Of a stretch of 64,000 nt of DNA, positions 1 through 10,570 are shown piece after piece. Numbering within the stretch: position 1 is the stretch's first letter; each line of letters begins with the position of its first letter. Below the pieces are notes generated by a model. That model was not told the DNA's origin and ran no database searches. It saw only the letters and a list, made by a program, of their open reading frames with translations. Both the position numbers and the translations under genes were made by a program. Origin of the DNA: Allium sativum (Eukaryota; Streptophyta; Magnoliopsida; Asparagales; Amaryllidaceae); the NCBI GenBank assembly GCA_030737875.1, contig CM060922.1, forward strand, positions 324,837,956 to 324,901,955, given 5' to 3'.

Positions 1-1016
1 TTCCAGAAAATTAAGCAGGATGTTATCCAGGTGATCAAGGGAATCGTTTTATGGCTTGAATGAATCAACGTGTTCAAATCATTCCAAAAATATCAACCGA
101 TCAGTTTTAGGAAAGAAAACCATTTCAAAATTTTACATAAAAAATCAGACATTCACTGCATGTATTCCAGGAAATCAATCACGCAAATCACACAATAAAT
201 CAGACCAAGCAAATCGGTGAAATCATAGAAGTAAAAGGTTCCTATACCCTATATATTTCATGCATTTCATCACTAGCATGATCAAACCAAAAAGCAACAA
301 ACTCGAAAGCGAAAAGAAATTCAATTTAGAATACTCACAAGACATTAGGGTTTCGATTGCAAGCCAAGTCGTTCGACAAGGAGCAATATTTATTAAAGCA
401 TCAGAGAATAATTTCCAAAAAAGAAATTGAAGTCGCGATTTGGACGAAGGAAGACAAAACACTAATTTTGGTTTTCGGTGGCCATTGAAGAAAATAAAGG
501 CAGACATTTTTCTTTAGTTATAAAGTAAGAGGCAAAGAAAATAAAAGAGAGTGATCAACATTATTTTAATTTTTAAGGGTGTTTTTGTTTTAGTTTTATT
601 TTGTATTGTTTTTATTTTCTTTTGTAAATCGATTCATCAGGTTTTCTAGTTTTTCTTTAAAACTAGGGTATACTGGTTATAGGATTTATAGTTATGGTTT
701 ATAAGTTACGGGTCTGTAATTCGGGGAAAATCTGATCTTGGGGACAAAGATCAGTTCAGGGTTTTGAGCATAGAATTAAAGAACTAGTAAGGTTTGCGAG
801 TTTACAGGGTTATGTAAGCAGGAATATGTTTTAATACCAAGTAGAAATCTTGGGAATGCAGCAGTAGGCAGGGGTTTGCCGAAGCTGGGTAAAATCAATG
901 TCATTTATTTTCTGCATTTATTTTCTCAACTGCAGTCTATGTTGTGATATTTTTTAATATCTCGTAAAACTTCAATAAACCTTATTCACCCCTTCTAGGG
1001 TTAATCAGATCCTACA
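1..1016 (+). mobile_element. LTR (3' part) of a decayed Ty1/copia retrotransposon
   Basis: The end of an LTR is visible: the sequence runs into CCTACA at 1011-1016 and is followed two bases later by a primer-binding site. The CCCCTTCTAGGG-type stretch just upstream resembles the tail of many plant copia LTRs. The 5' edge of the LTR is not resolvable and may lie outside the window. On the minus strand around 223-507 there is a short open frame next to an AAACCCTAATG context that could be the start of an old gene fragment, but nothing recognisable is encoded. Confidence 0.55.
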
Positions 1017-1018
1017 GG

Positions 1019-1030
1019 TGGTATCAAAGC
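1019..1030 (+). other. Primer-binding site, initiator Met-tRNA type
   Basis: TGGTATCAAAGC differs by one base from the usual plant TGGTATCAGAGC site complementary to the initiator methionine tRNA 3' end. It lies two bases after the LTR end and fixes the element's plus orientation. Confidence 0.75.
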
Positions 1031-1049
1031 CTATTATATTTCATTAGCT

Positions 1050-2500
1050 CTAGGGTCATGGATTGTTCTAATTGTCAGTATATCGAGAGTCAGTCCAGCA
1101 GTATTCCAACTATTTTTAATGGAACAGATTTTTAAAATTAGAAATAAAAATTGGAGTCTTATTTAAAATCTGTTAATATTAAACGTTGGGATATTGTTAT
1201 CAATGGATATGATATGGTGGATAGGAATGATATTCGGTTTAAATCTCGTGCTACGCATATTTTATATTCACATAATGATGATGATCAGTATAACCATATC
1301 TTCCATTGTTTAACTGCGTAGGAAATCTAGAATACTCTCGATACGAAGTATGGAAGAAAGGACAATGATTTCTCAAAATCCTCAATTGCCAACTCAAACT
1401 CAGATGTGTGCTTAATAGCTCAGATGTGTGCTTAATAGGAGTTACAGATGAAGATTCAACAGATGGTGATTCGAAGGATGGAGATTTTCATATGAAGATT
1501 TAGTTTATCTGTGTACTGATTTAACTAAAACTGTTGATAATCTCCAACAGAAAAAACAAACTTCTAAAATCTGAAAATCGTGAGTTGATTCACAAAAATA
1601 ATATGTTGGAATTAAAACATGAGAACTCTGATCGCAAAAATTGTATGAATTTGAAAACTGATTTAACTCATCTTAATGAAATTCTTCAAAAACTTGAAAA
1701 AAAATTATGAGTTTAAAACAAAATGAGGATGGGCTAATTTGTAAAAATGATGCTTCGCAAAACGAGTTGGATAAGATTAATTCCAAACACAAATTTTTTT
1801 AAAAGAAATATTGTTAAAAACTGAATCAATCCTAAATGAGCTTGAAAAAAAATGCTAAATTCAAAGATTTAGATAAACTCGAATTTGAAAAGCAAAAATA
1901 TTTCGAATCTGAGATCTCTGAATCCCAAGCCAAAATTAAATTGCTTGAAAACAAAAATTTGATTCTGAAATCGAAAATTTGATTTTGAAACAATCTAATG
2001 CTGAAAAGAAGATCTCTATAAGTCGTTGTTCAAATTTAATGAAAGAAAATGGTTATCTTAAATTTAAAATTCAGTGACTAGAATTAACTTTGGATAAATT
2101 TTCTAATGGGGAAAAATAGTTGAATATGTTGTTGCAAAACCAAGTTTCTGTTGAAAATAAAAGTGGTCTTAGCTTTGGAAAACTTGATAAATCTGTTCAG
2201 AAGCAAAATTCAAATGATTTAAAAACTCTTCAAATGACTTAGTTTATAATCGAATTGAAATTTGGAGCTTTAATAATTTGAAAAGATTTTCTGAACATAA
2301 ACAAGATGAAAACCTGTCTTGTAACAATCCTTTCAAACAATTTTGGATCCCAAAAGGAAATAAATTGAATTCAAGAAAGATTAAACGCGTTTGGGTTCCT
2401 AAGGGCATAAAAGTAGTTTCGAATGGATTGTTGTACAAATAAGTTTGGAAACCAAAATGTGTGAACGAAATTGTGAGTGGTTTTACAAATTTCGTTAGAC
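1050..2500 (+). pseudogene. Ty1/copia gag-pol remnant
   Basis: Conceptual translation in shifting frames gives a copia-like Gag start (FNGTDF, then WDIVINGYDMVDRNDIRFKS near 1180-1245 and ATHILYS near 1250), interrupted by stop codons. A lysine/glutamate-rich coiled-coil stretch follows (about 1500-2150). Repeated W-(I/V)-PKG motifs (FWIPKGNK, VWVPKG at about 2340-2410) are typical of the segment before the integrase in plant copia polyproteins. No protease, integrase or reverse transcriptase follows, so the element is truncated as well as mutated. A 20-base tandem duplication (CAGATGTGTGCTTAATAG) sits at about 1401-1438. Non-functional. Confidence 0.6.
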
Positions 2501-3121
2501 CACTCGATCCTATAAATGCTTAGGTACCAAAGGAGGCTGAGGAACCACTTTGTGAAAGAAAAATTGCATTCTAGTTGTTCCATATCTTTAAATGATTCAA
2601 TGTTCCTTAACCATGATTGATGAGTTGAGATCCACAACGTTTATTGTAAACCATGTATGATCTCTTGACTCACATTTTTTTGTTTATATTATTTTTTCCT
2701 CTCTATCCCTCCTTCTATTTTTCTCTTTTATTCTTCCTTCTATTTATTCTGATTCACTTTGAAATTGCTATAATTTTTTTCCACTTCTTGAGCTTTCTAA
2801 AACTAAATTGCAATATTTATAATTTTCTGGAAGTCAGATTTATATATCTTAAACTCTCATATTTTGATGATTTTCAGATTGAGAATTCAAACTTGTAAAT
2901 ATCTGGAATTGTTAGAAGTTTAATTTTTTATTACTGATTCCTGAAATTCTAACAGTTTTTTTACTTATCCCTGAATTCTTAACAGTGTTGAAGCACTCTT
3001 ATTATATCTTAAACACTGTTATTCTGAATTCTAAATTTTTTCCTCATGATCTGAAAGGCTAATGAAATTTCACACATCTTTGTTGTTTTGAGTCTTTTCT
3101 AATTCATTTTAGAAAGACTTG
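2501..3121. other. AT-rich, pyrimidine-rich spacer
   Basis: No coding or structural feature was recognised. The plus strand at 2680-2790 is very rich in T and C. The stretch separates the copia remnant from the Athila-like LTR. Confidence 0.4.
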
Positions 3122-4629
3122 TGATGTGCACGTAAATATGCACATTTATATTCACAGATTTATTCTTGTTTTAATTAAATAAATAACATAAAGGGATATT
3201 TTTGCATGTTTTAAACTAAAAGCCTAAAATTCTCAAATTTTCATGCATTCATCCTCATTTAAGGTGTAAAACGGTAAATTGTGCATGTTTAAATTTGTGT
3301 TATCATTTACTTGTTCCTTGCAGTTGTCTCTTATAGGAATTTAGGAGCAAAAATGATGCACATATGAAGATATGAGGAAAAGCATGTATATACACAAAAG
3401 GAGATGGAATTAGTACATACACTACTAAGTGGAGGACCCCACCCACTCTCACTCTTTCTCTTAATCTTCAATTAGAGACTAATTGGATAAGACAAAAGGC
3501 TTTATGCATTCTACGTGACTTATTAGTGGCTAAACCAGGATTAGAAGCTTCATAAAGGGGTATTTTTGGTAGTCCTCAACAATAGTGATTAGGGTTTAGG
3601 GTTTCAAACATGTATATATACCCTTTTATGTAATGTAAATAGCTCTTCTTTAGTTAATTAGTTTGGAGGATCAAAAACAAAAGTTCTTTCTTTCTTTTAT
3701 GGCTTCTTAGCCATTTCTCTCTTATGTAAATTTTATGTTAATGAAATTTAATTTCTTGTTCATTTATTTTTTGTTATCTACTTTATGCATTAGTGTAGTT
3801 TTATTTTATGCAAGTGGTTTAGTTTATTTTTATTAATTAGTTTAGTTTATTTTATGCAATTTACTTTTGTTGTCATGATTACATATATTAGAGGCTAATC
3901 CCTTTCAACTTAGGGTAATGACTCTTGATTATGTAGATGCAACATAATTTGTTTATTCATGCTCTCTTTTTGTGCTTCATGTCATGTTGATGTTATTGGT
4001 TTTGTGTACATTATTGAATTTGATAGCCTATATTGTTGACATCAAATAGGCTATGCTTAGTCATATGTTCACTAATTACCTCTTCACCTACATATGATGA
4101 TGGTGATTAAGTGGAGGTTGGAATAAAAATTTGATAGTCTATAGTTCTAATTAATAGTTCATAGACCATGTTTAAAGTATATTTCAATTTCAACTTGTTC
4201 ATTTTTCATTTGAACTAGTAGGGTGATTTAGTGGGTATGTTATAGTTTGATAGTTTATTTTGTGCTAATTAATAGCATGAATAAGCTATACTTATAATAA
4301 TCATATCAACTAAATTCACAAATGACCAAAAAAAATTATGGTTTCATTTTATGTTAATTCATATGATCTAGAGAGTGAATTTATTCTTAAGTTGTTATTT
4401 AACTCTCATATTCTTATTTAGTTTAATTTGTTAGTTTAGTATAGTTGTAGTTAGTTAGTTAAAACCTCACTCGACTTTGGTTAAATTTGATTGGATATAA
4501 TTAAAATTATTTCTTTTTCCATGGATCGACTCGTACTCGCTAACGTACTACAAGTGTACGCCGTGCACTTGTGGTTTATTACACTTTGCAACGGTTTTTT
4601 AATTCTATAGAATTTCCGTCATCGAACCA
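3122..4629 (+). mobile_element. Athila-like (Ty3/gypsy) LTR
   Basis: A 1.5 kb stretch starting TGATG and ending CGTCA (4621) or ACCA (4629) stands directly before an Asp-tRNA-type primer site, as in Athila LTRs. It contains a TATATATACCC promoter-like run near 3612, a short telomere-like TTAGGGTTTAGGG run near 3590, and an inverted repeat ACAAGTG / CACTTGT at about 4550-4572 close to the 3' end. No second copy is seen in the window, so no target duplication can be checked. The exact ends are uncertain by several bases. Confidence 0.55.
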
Positions 4630-4634
4630 AGTTT

Positions 4635-4650
4635 TGGCATCGTTGCCAGG
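4635..4650 (+). other. Primer-binding site, Asp-tRNA type
   Basis: TGGCATCGTTGCCAGG resembles the plant Athila site TGGCGCCGTTGCCGGG, complementary to the tRNA-Asp 3' end, with three differences. It supports the LTR call just upstream. Confidence 0.6.
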
Positions 4651-5365
4651 AAAGAATTTAATTTTTATTTTATTCTTCGAATTAATTTTCTTGTTTGTAT
4701 GTCTCTTTAAAAAAAAGATATTGTGCATTGTGTTTTTGTTCACTTGAATTTAGTGTTGCTTGAGTGTGTTTGTCTTTGTTTTCATTTTGTTTCCAGCTTC
4801 TTCTTTCATTATCTTCTTATCTAACAAAAAAAAAAGTCATCCTCTTTGTTTCATTTTTCATTTTTGTGTTGTTGCATTTGTTTGTCTTTTGTTTTATGTG
4901 TGTGTGTTTCTTTCTTTCTTTTGTGTTAGTTCTCCTTAAAAAAAAAAAAAAACTTTTTGCATTGCGTGTTTATTTAATTTACTTGTGTTTATTTCTTTGT
5001 CTAGTGTTCATTTTGTTTTGTTCCAACATATCTGTTCTCACTTTCACATTTGCATTTGCTCTGTTCATTTGATATAGTTGCCGGATCAGTTTCATGTTTC
5101 AAGTTCTCTGTCATTATCTTGTTTACAAAAAAAGAAAGAAAGAAGGTGTACTGTTACTGTTACTGTTACTTGTTCATCTACTGTTCATTTGTATTTGTTT
5201 ATGCGACTGTGAAGTTGTGTATCTTTACTGTGCATACTTGTGTTAATTTTTGTTTTCTTCCACTTCTGTTAATTTTTGTTCCAACTCTTTGCGATCATTC
5301 CACAATATTTTGTATCCCTACTATGAATATTTCATATTTCTTTACTGTTTCAGATTTTATATATA
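4651..5365 (+). mobile_element. T-rich untranslated leader of the Athila-like element
   Basis: About 700 bases after the primer site are strongly T-rich with interspersed poly-A runs and a TGTTAC hexamer repeated at about 5150-5172. The open frames here are low-complexity Phe/Leu/Ser-rich and show no Gag similarity. The region ends at a Helitron-like terminus at 5366, so the rest of the retroelement is missing or displaced. Confidence 0.4.
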
Positions 5366-5396
5366 CTAGTTTAGAACCCGTGCTTCGCACACGGGT
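5366..5396 (-). mobile_element. Helitron-like 3' terminus (minus strand)
   Basis: Read on the minus strand, a perfect 7 bp hairpin (ACCCGTG / CACGGGT, 5376-5396) is followed after six bases by CTAG and then T. This is the Helitron arrangement of a 3' hairpin, a CTRR end and insertion before T. The body would extend to the right in window coordinates. The TC-starting 5' end was not located, so the element's length is unknown. Confidence 0.45.
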
Positions 5397-6212
5397 AATA
5401 ATGTGACACTATTGGTAGTTCAGTTCAAGGTAGATATGGTGAATATTCATGTGGTAAACATAAGTTCTTATTTATTTCTGTTTGTTATAGGTTGATATGA
5501 AAACATGAAGTTAATTGGCATATTGCTTGAGAAGATAGACATATGTGAATGGTAGAGATGAACTACAGCAGTACACAGATGACACAAATATGCTTGCTTA
5601 GACTCCATTCTTGGAACAACAGTAATACTTATTATTCAAACATCAGGTGACATAGTAATTCCAACAACAGTTGGTCTTCAAATTTATTCATTGTTTGCCT
5701 GGCCAAATTTATTCATAGTCGGTCTTCCATGTACAAAGTGATTCCAACAATAGTTGTAAATAACATATTCTTGAAAATATGAAATCAACTAAACAGTAAT
5801 TTGTTGTAAATTTGTGTGACCAATAACGTGCAGTAACCGTGACATATGAAGAACAGTGGAAAAGGAAAATATATTGAAACATAGACAAATGAACAGATGA
5901 GAAATATGTGACAACTCAAACATCTTTATTTTCAACACGCAGTGGATACTAAAATGAAAAGTAGATTCAAGTACAAATAGAGAAAGGGTACCGTAAGGTG
6001 GAAGAAAGAGCAGTTCAAACAAATATAGAAAAAGTACACTACATACGTTAAAGTGAAAAACAAAAACAACAGCTACACGGAAATTATTAACGTTCGAAAC
6101 GAAGAGAGACATGAACGAAAAGAAATGGTTAAAGTGGAAGGCGGATGGTTAGTCGAGAAGACCATCAAATTTTCTTCTTATTTTTCTTTTGTTTCTTTGC
6201 TTGGTTTGTTAT

Positions 6213-6243
6213 TCAGTATGGGACCCGTGTTTCGCATACGGGT
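6213..6243 (-). repeat. Second hairpin resembling the Helitron terminus
   Basis: ACCCGT(G)...ACGGGT at 6223-6243 is nearly the same hairpin as at 5376. On the minus strand it is followed by CTGA, which fits CTRR, but the next base is A rather than T, so a true terminus is doubtful. It may be an older or nested family member. Confidence 0.3.
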
Positions 6244-6725
6244 TGTTTTGGAATAACGATATAATGTTTGTATAGGTTTGGAATCAATTATGTATGACTG
6301 TATATGATTTGGTAGGGCATGTAAACATAATGTGGTATGGCTGTTAATTCAGCAACAGTACTTTGCCACTTTGCAGGCATCACTCAGACACAATAGCTAA
6401 TGGAAAGCTTTGCATGATATTCCTCCCTACATATGGAGCCCAGGTAAACAGTTAAAAAATAATAATTAAAAAGAACAACTGAAATATATTATTGAAGTAT
6501 CTTAAATACTTATCCGCATATAATGTCATATGCAGTAGAAACAGATGTTATAATATCACAAAGGCACAAAAAACACAAAGATTAAAAAAAAAAAATCAAT
6601 GTTTAGAAATAGCTATACCAAACAGACATCAATAGTTTAAATCATGTTTTGCTAAACTACCACTATTTAAAAGTGTTCTTGCACATTCGTTTTTCATGAT
6701 AAACAACGTTTCACTTCTATATGGA

Positions 6726-7080
6726 CAAGGGCGAATCCAGGAATTAACAAATGGGTGGGCTAATTATTTTTTCTCTGAGAAAAGCTAGTGTCAAAGTATC
6801 TACTATAGACAATGGAATTAAAGTTTGGAATTACAACCGCATTGATGTCAATATTTTGCTTTGGATATGTTGATGCAGTTCAATTCTAAAGGAGGAAACA
6901 TTATAATTATCAAACAATAATCATGGACATATGTTTGAAAACTTCACGATGGGAAATTTGAAAGTCAACATTGAAGAGTAGAAAGAGTTGAATGCTTAAA
7001 TAAACCAAAGAGCTAATAAATTATTTTTTCTCTGACCCTGGGCTGCAGCCCAGGCCCGCCCAGGGCCAGCTACGCCCTTG
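6726..7080. mobile_element. hAT-type MITE
   Basis: The 355 bp element starts CAAGGGCGAATCCAGG and ends in the inverted counterpart (CCAGCTACGCCCTTG). The subterminal regions also mirror each other (ATTATTTTTTCTCTGA on both sides). Flanking 8 bp repeats TATATGGA (6718-6725) and TATATGAA (7081-7088) match at 7 of 8 positions, the duplication length of hAT elements. The interior has no transposase. A perfect 16 bp palindrome lies at 7038-7053 near the right end. Confidence 0.7.
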
Positions 7081-7088
7081 TATATGAA

Positions 7089-7667
7089 TGATAACCCAAA
7101 ATCAAAAATGGTAAACTAAATGCACCTTAAACATTTGAGGGTATGTTTAAAACTTAGAACTTATCGTAATAATGATACCAAAGCCAGCTTCAAACGATAT
7201 AAGCAACGACCAAATCAAAGAATTTCTAATTAAATTTTTAATTTCGATTAAAATGCCAGACATTTAGGAAGATGGAATCATACTAAAATGACTGTTTGTC
7301 ATTCCTACCTTTTTTGATGCTAATGTAGATGTAAATTATATTAACTTGTATAAAACATATGAATATGAGAACAACTATGAATATAATAGACCAAAAGGAT
7401 TGAATCTCCTATTTGCATTTATTGTCATTATCGTTTGATCAGCTATCAATTGATTTAGCTCAAGTCTCGCATCATACAACAAGCACAGTAACTTGGTAGT
7501 TCACTCCATTTGTATGCGCAACCGCTCATCAACAGAAATGTAAATAAAACATGTAAATTAATGAGAACAAATAACACAAGCTTACGTACCATTATAATCC
7601 ATGTAATCCAAATGTAAAGGAAATCTGTTATATTGTTTAAGCTATAAATAAAGAAAATCACTATATT
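7089..7667. other. Background DNA with one exon-like island
   Basis: AT-rich DNA with no clear gene. On the minus strand, 7524-7472 starts after an AG and encodes VAHTNGVNYQVTVLVV followed by a stop. It looks protein-like but is too short to identify. Confidence 0.25.
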
Positions 7668-7948
7668 TGTAACACCCCGAATTTCGGTTAATGCTAAAAT
7701 TCACTAATTACAGAATAAATAATCTCAGATGTGAGAATTGGGGGAAACGGGCTGCGTTATTGCGTTCGTCTAGGAAAAATACGCGAAATAGAGTCCGAGT
7801 TTTCGAGAATCGGAGTCCGTATGGCCCGGTTATGGCCCAATGAAGTTTACAAAAAATTCAAAGTTCAAAACAGATTTAAAATTTAGGTTCAAATTTCGAA
7901 ATTGGGGCCATTGGGCGTAGGGGGGGAAATTCCCGCCTAGCTAGCCAG

Positions 7949-8022
7949 GTCGACAGCCCTGTCGACTGGGCAGTCGACTTGGCTAGGACTAAGTCGACAG
8001 CCCTGTCGACTTGGGTGTCGAC
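7949..8022 (+). repeat. GTCGAC palindrome cluster in U3
   Basis: Six GTCGAC hexamers occur in 74 bases, mostly 12 bases apart. The same cluster lies at 13346-13411 and 20814-20855. It is upstream of the TATA box, in the place where LTR regulatory sequence is expected. Confidence 0.6.
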
Positions 8023-8165
8023 AGGGGGTGCCCGGCCAGTTTGGCCTGGTGCACCATTTCAGGGTTTGGGCTGTGTTTTGGGGCTGGTTTCTGGAAGCTT
8101 CCGAGATCTGATGGTCCTAACCTAATCTAGGGTTAATCTAATAGACTAAAACACTTGCCTAATCC

Positions 8166-8173
8166 TATAAATA
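8166..8173 (+). promoter_or_regulatory. LTR TATA box
   Basis: TATAAATA followed by AGACCCTAA is kept at the same relative place in all chromovirus LTRs of the window. It lies about 0.5 kb from the LTR start, implying that roughly 3 kb of the LTR lies downstream in the R-U5 region. Confidence 0.65.
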
Positions 8174-8836
8174 AGACCCTAAGCTAGCCCTAAATGATCA
8201 TAATCCTATACTCTAACTAAACTATGCCAAAATTTTCTATGATCATGGCCTCCACTCAAATCCCTAGCCTCCATCCTCTTATAAAACTATTTCTATGAAG
8301 GCTTTCATGTTCATACAAGCATCTTTGAGTTGTATGAGTGATCATTAGCTTGCATTCATCATCAAGTTGCAAGCTTTATGTTCAAGGCTAGAGTTTTTGG
8401 GTCATTTGGCAAGGGTTTGCTTATGGGAGTTTAGTGGTGAGTTTCTATAGCCTTAATAATCAATTGTTAAATTGATTATGATAGGATATGATAAGATATG
8501 GCTATGTTTGTGGATAAATGTGCTTATGCAAGTTTAGTATAGTGTATGTTGTGTGTTTTGCAAGTTTTATGCTATATGCAAGTTGAATGTTATGTTTTAT
8601 GATGCTCACTATGCAAAACACTATGTTTAACATTGATGCATATGTAACATGTTATGCAAACTATATGTGAGATTATATGCAAGTTATATGTAACATGTTA
8701 TGCAAACTATATGTGGGATTATATGCAAGTTATATGTAACATGTTATGCAAGTTATGTATTTGGTTTTATGCATGCTAAGTATTTGGTTTTGTGCATGCT
8801 AAGTATTTGGTTTTATGCATACTAAGTGTTTGGTTT

Positions 8837-9095
8837 TATGCAAGTTATGATGCAAGTTCATATGCAAGTTATGATGCAAGTTCATATGCAAGTTATGATG
8901 CAAGTTCATATGCAAGTTATGATGCAAGTTCATATGCAAGTTTGTCTCTTTTTATGATATGCATAATATATGCAAGTTTGCCTCTAAGTATGGCATGTTA
9001 TGCAAGTTCATATGCAAGTTATGATGCAAGTTCATATGCAAGTTATGATGCAAGTTCATATGCAAGTTTTGATGCAAGTTCATATGCAAGTTGGG
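8837..9095 (+). repeat. ATGCAAG-rich tandem repeats in the LTR
   Basis: A 24 bp unit (CAAGTTATGATGCAAGTTCA then TATG) is repeated about four times at 8837-8941 and about four times at 9000-9092. The resulting open frame (Tyr-Ala-Ser repeats) is a by-product of the 24 bp period and not a gene. Confidence 0.8.
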
Positions 9096-9460
9096 TTTAT
9101 GGTCATATATACAAGTTGACACCTTTTAAACCCATGATAATGCTAATGATATGCTAAGTTGAACCCATGGTGTGTATGATGAATCTTCTCTTTTGAAGTA
9201 TGTCATGTTAACGTATTTACGTGGGAACGATGGGGTAAAAATTAATGAACACATAAAATTGTGTGAAGTGGGTATGATTAAACATACCGTAAAGTGGATG
9301 GACATAATTGGGAATTTACCTATTAAGTTAGGTCTACCCATATTATGGAATTGGGAATTTACCTGTTGAGTTAGGTCTACCCATATTCTTAAATATTTGG
9401 AATTAATTAGGGATGATTAATACAAATTATGGGGGTGATTAATTAGGTGTAATTAATCTA

Positions 9461-9686
9461 CTAAGACACGAGGTTGGACCCTTTTGTAGCATAAGACTGC
9501 CCGGAACCGACCGGCAAATCCAGCGGCTACAAATGATTGGCCCAATGTGAGAGGTCTTAGTCATAAACTAAATACGTGACAAGTGTAAAGACACGAGGTT
9601 AGACTCTGTTATGGTGTAAGGCTGCCCGGAACCAACCGGCATATCCAGCTGCCATAAAAGACAGTCTAATGTGAGAGGTCTTTACA
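9461..9686 (+). other. Paired multi-stem hairpins in the solo LTR
   Basis: Hairpin A (9461-9560) has nested arms CTAAGAC/GTCTTAG, TTGGACC/GGCCCAA with one mismatch, TTGTAGC/GCTACAA and an inner CCGG...CCGG. Hairpin B (9584-9686) has TGTAAAGAC/GTCTTTACA, TTAGACT/AGTCTAA, TTATGG/CCATAA and the same CCGG core. The segments ACGAGG and GTGAGAG between stems are constant. The pair lies downstream of the TATA box, so it should be present in the transcript. Confidence 0.7.
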
Positions 9687-10420
9687 AAGGTTACGATCTT
9701 AATTAATTAAGAAACACTTAACCAAATTAGCATGTAGAGGGGCATGAGGGGTTAAGTGGGTGCCTTGGGTGGCATATAGTAACTAGTGGGGGTGCCTTGG
9801 GTGGCATGAGGAAACTAGTGGGTTGCCTTGGGTGGCAAAAGAAAATACGATTAGAATACTTAACCAAAGTGGAACATGTAATTAAACATTATTAAAGGGT
9901 TAAGTGGGTGCCTTGGGTGGCATGCGGAAATCTAGTGGGTGCCTTAAGTGGCAATTGAAATATAATTAAATGACAAGCTTAAGTAGTAGCTTGTGGGGGC
10001 CTTAAGTGGCAATTGAAATATAATTAGATGACTTAACCAAACCTTAACATGTAAGGGGGCATGATTATAAAAGGGGTTAAGTGGGATGCACTAGATAAAA
10101 TGACAAGCTTAAGTAGTAGCTTGTGGGGGCCCATTTCAACCAATATCCCAAACGTATCTTTGTGGGCTCGACCCAAGTCGAGGACGGGACACGCATATTG
10201 GGCTTGACTATAAGAGGCCAAAACGGGGTAGCGGTGGCAACGCGAGTCCAACGGGTTTCATATGTGTGTGTGGACCCGGGCTGGTAGGTAAGACGTTGTT
10301 GCATCGTGTAGATATAAGACGTGCACCATTTGTTGTATCGGGTTGCCACTTTGGGGAGTGATACGCCCCATTGTGGGGCCAGCACGGGTATCTACGGTAG
10401 GGAGCCGATCGCTTGGGAGT

Positions 10421-10570
10421 AGTGGGTACACCTAGTGGAGATAGGGGCAGACGGCACCTATGTAGTCAGCTAGGGGTACACGAAACTACTATTAAAAATT
10501 ACTAAGTACACCTAGTGGAGATAGGGGCAGACGGCACCTATGTAGTCAGCTAGGGGTACAAGAAACTACT
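10421..10570 (+). repeat. Tandem duplication in the solo LTR
   Basis: A block of about 70 bp containing GGGGCAGACGGCACCTATGT occurs twice in a row here but once in the related LTRs (about 16021-16080 and 23463-23520). A second short duplication (AATTACCCTTGGGTGGGTAG) follows at about 10617-10680. Confidence 0.7.

Noticed and set aside
3590..3605. Telomere repeat
   Set aside because: Only about two TTTAGGG-like units inside an LTR, not an interstitial telomere array.
4764..5406. Hydrophobic Phe/Leu-rich frames that look like membrane proteins
   Set aside because: They come from T-rich DNA behind an Athila-like primer site.
8792..9157. Open frame with repeated Tyr-Ala-Ser
   Set aside because: It follows from a 24 bp tandem repeat inside an LTR and has no protein features.
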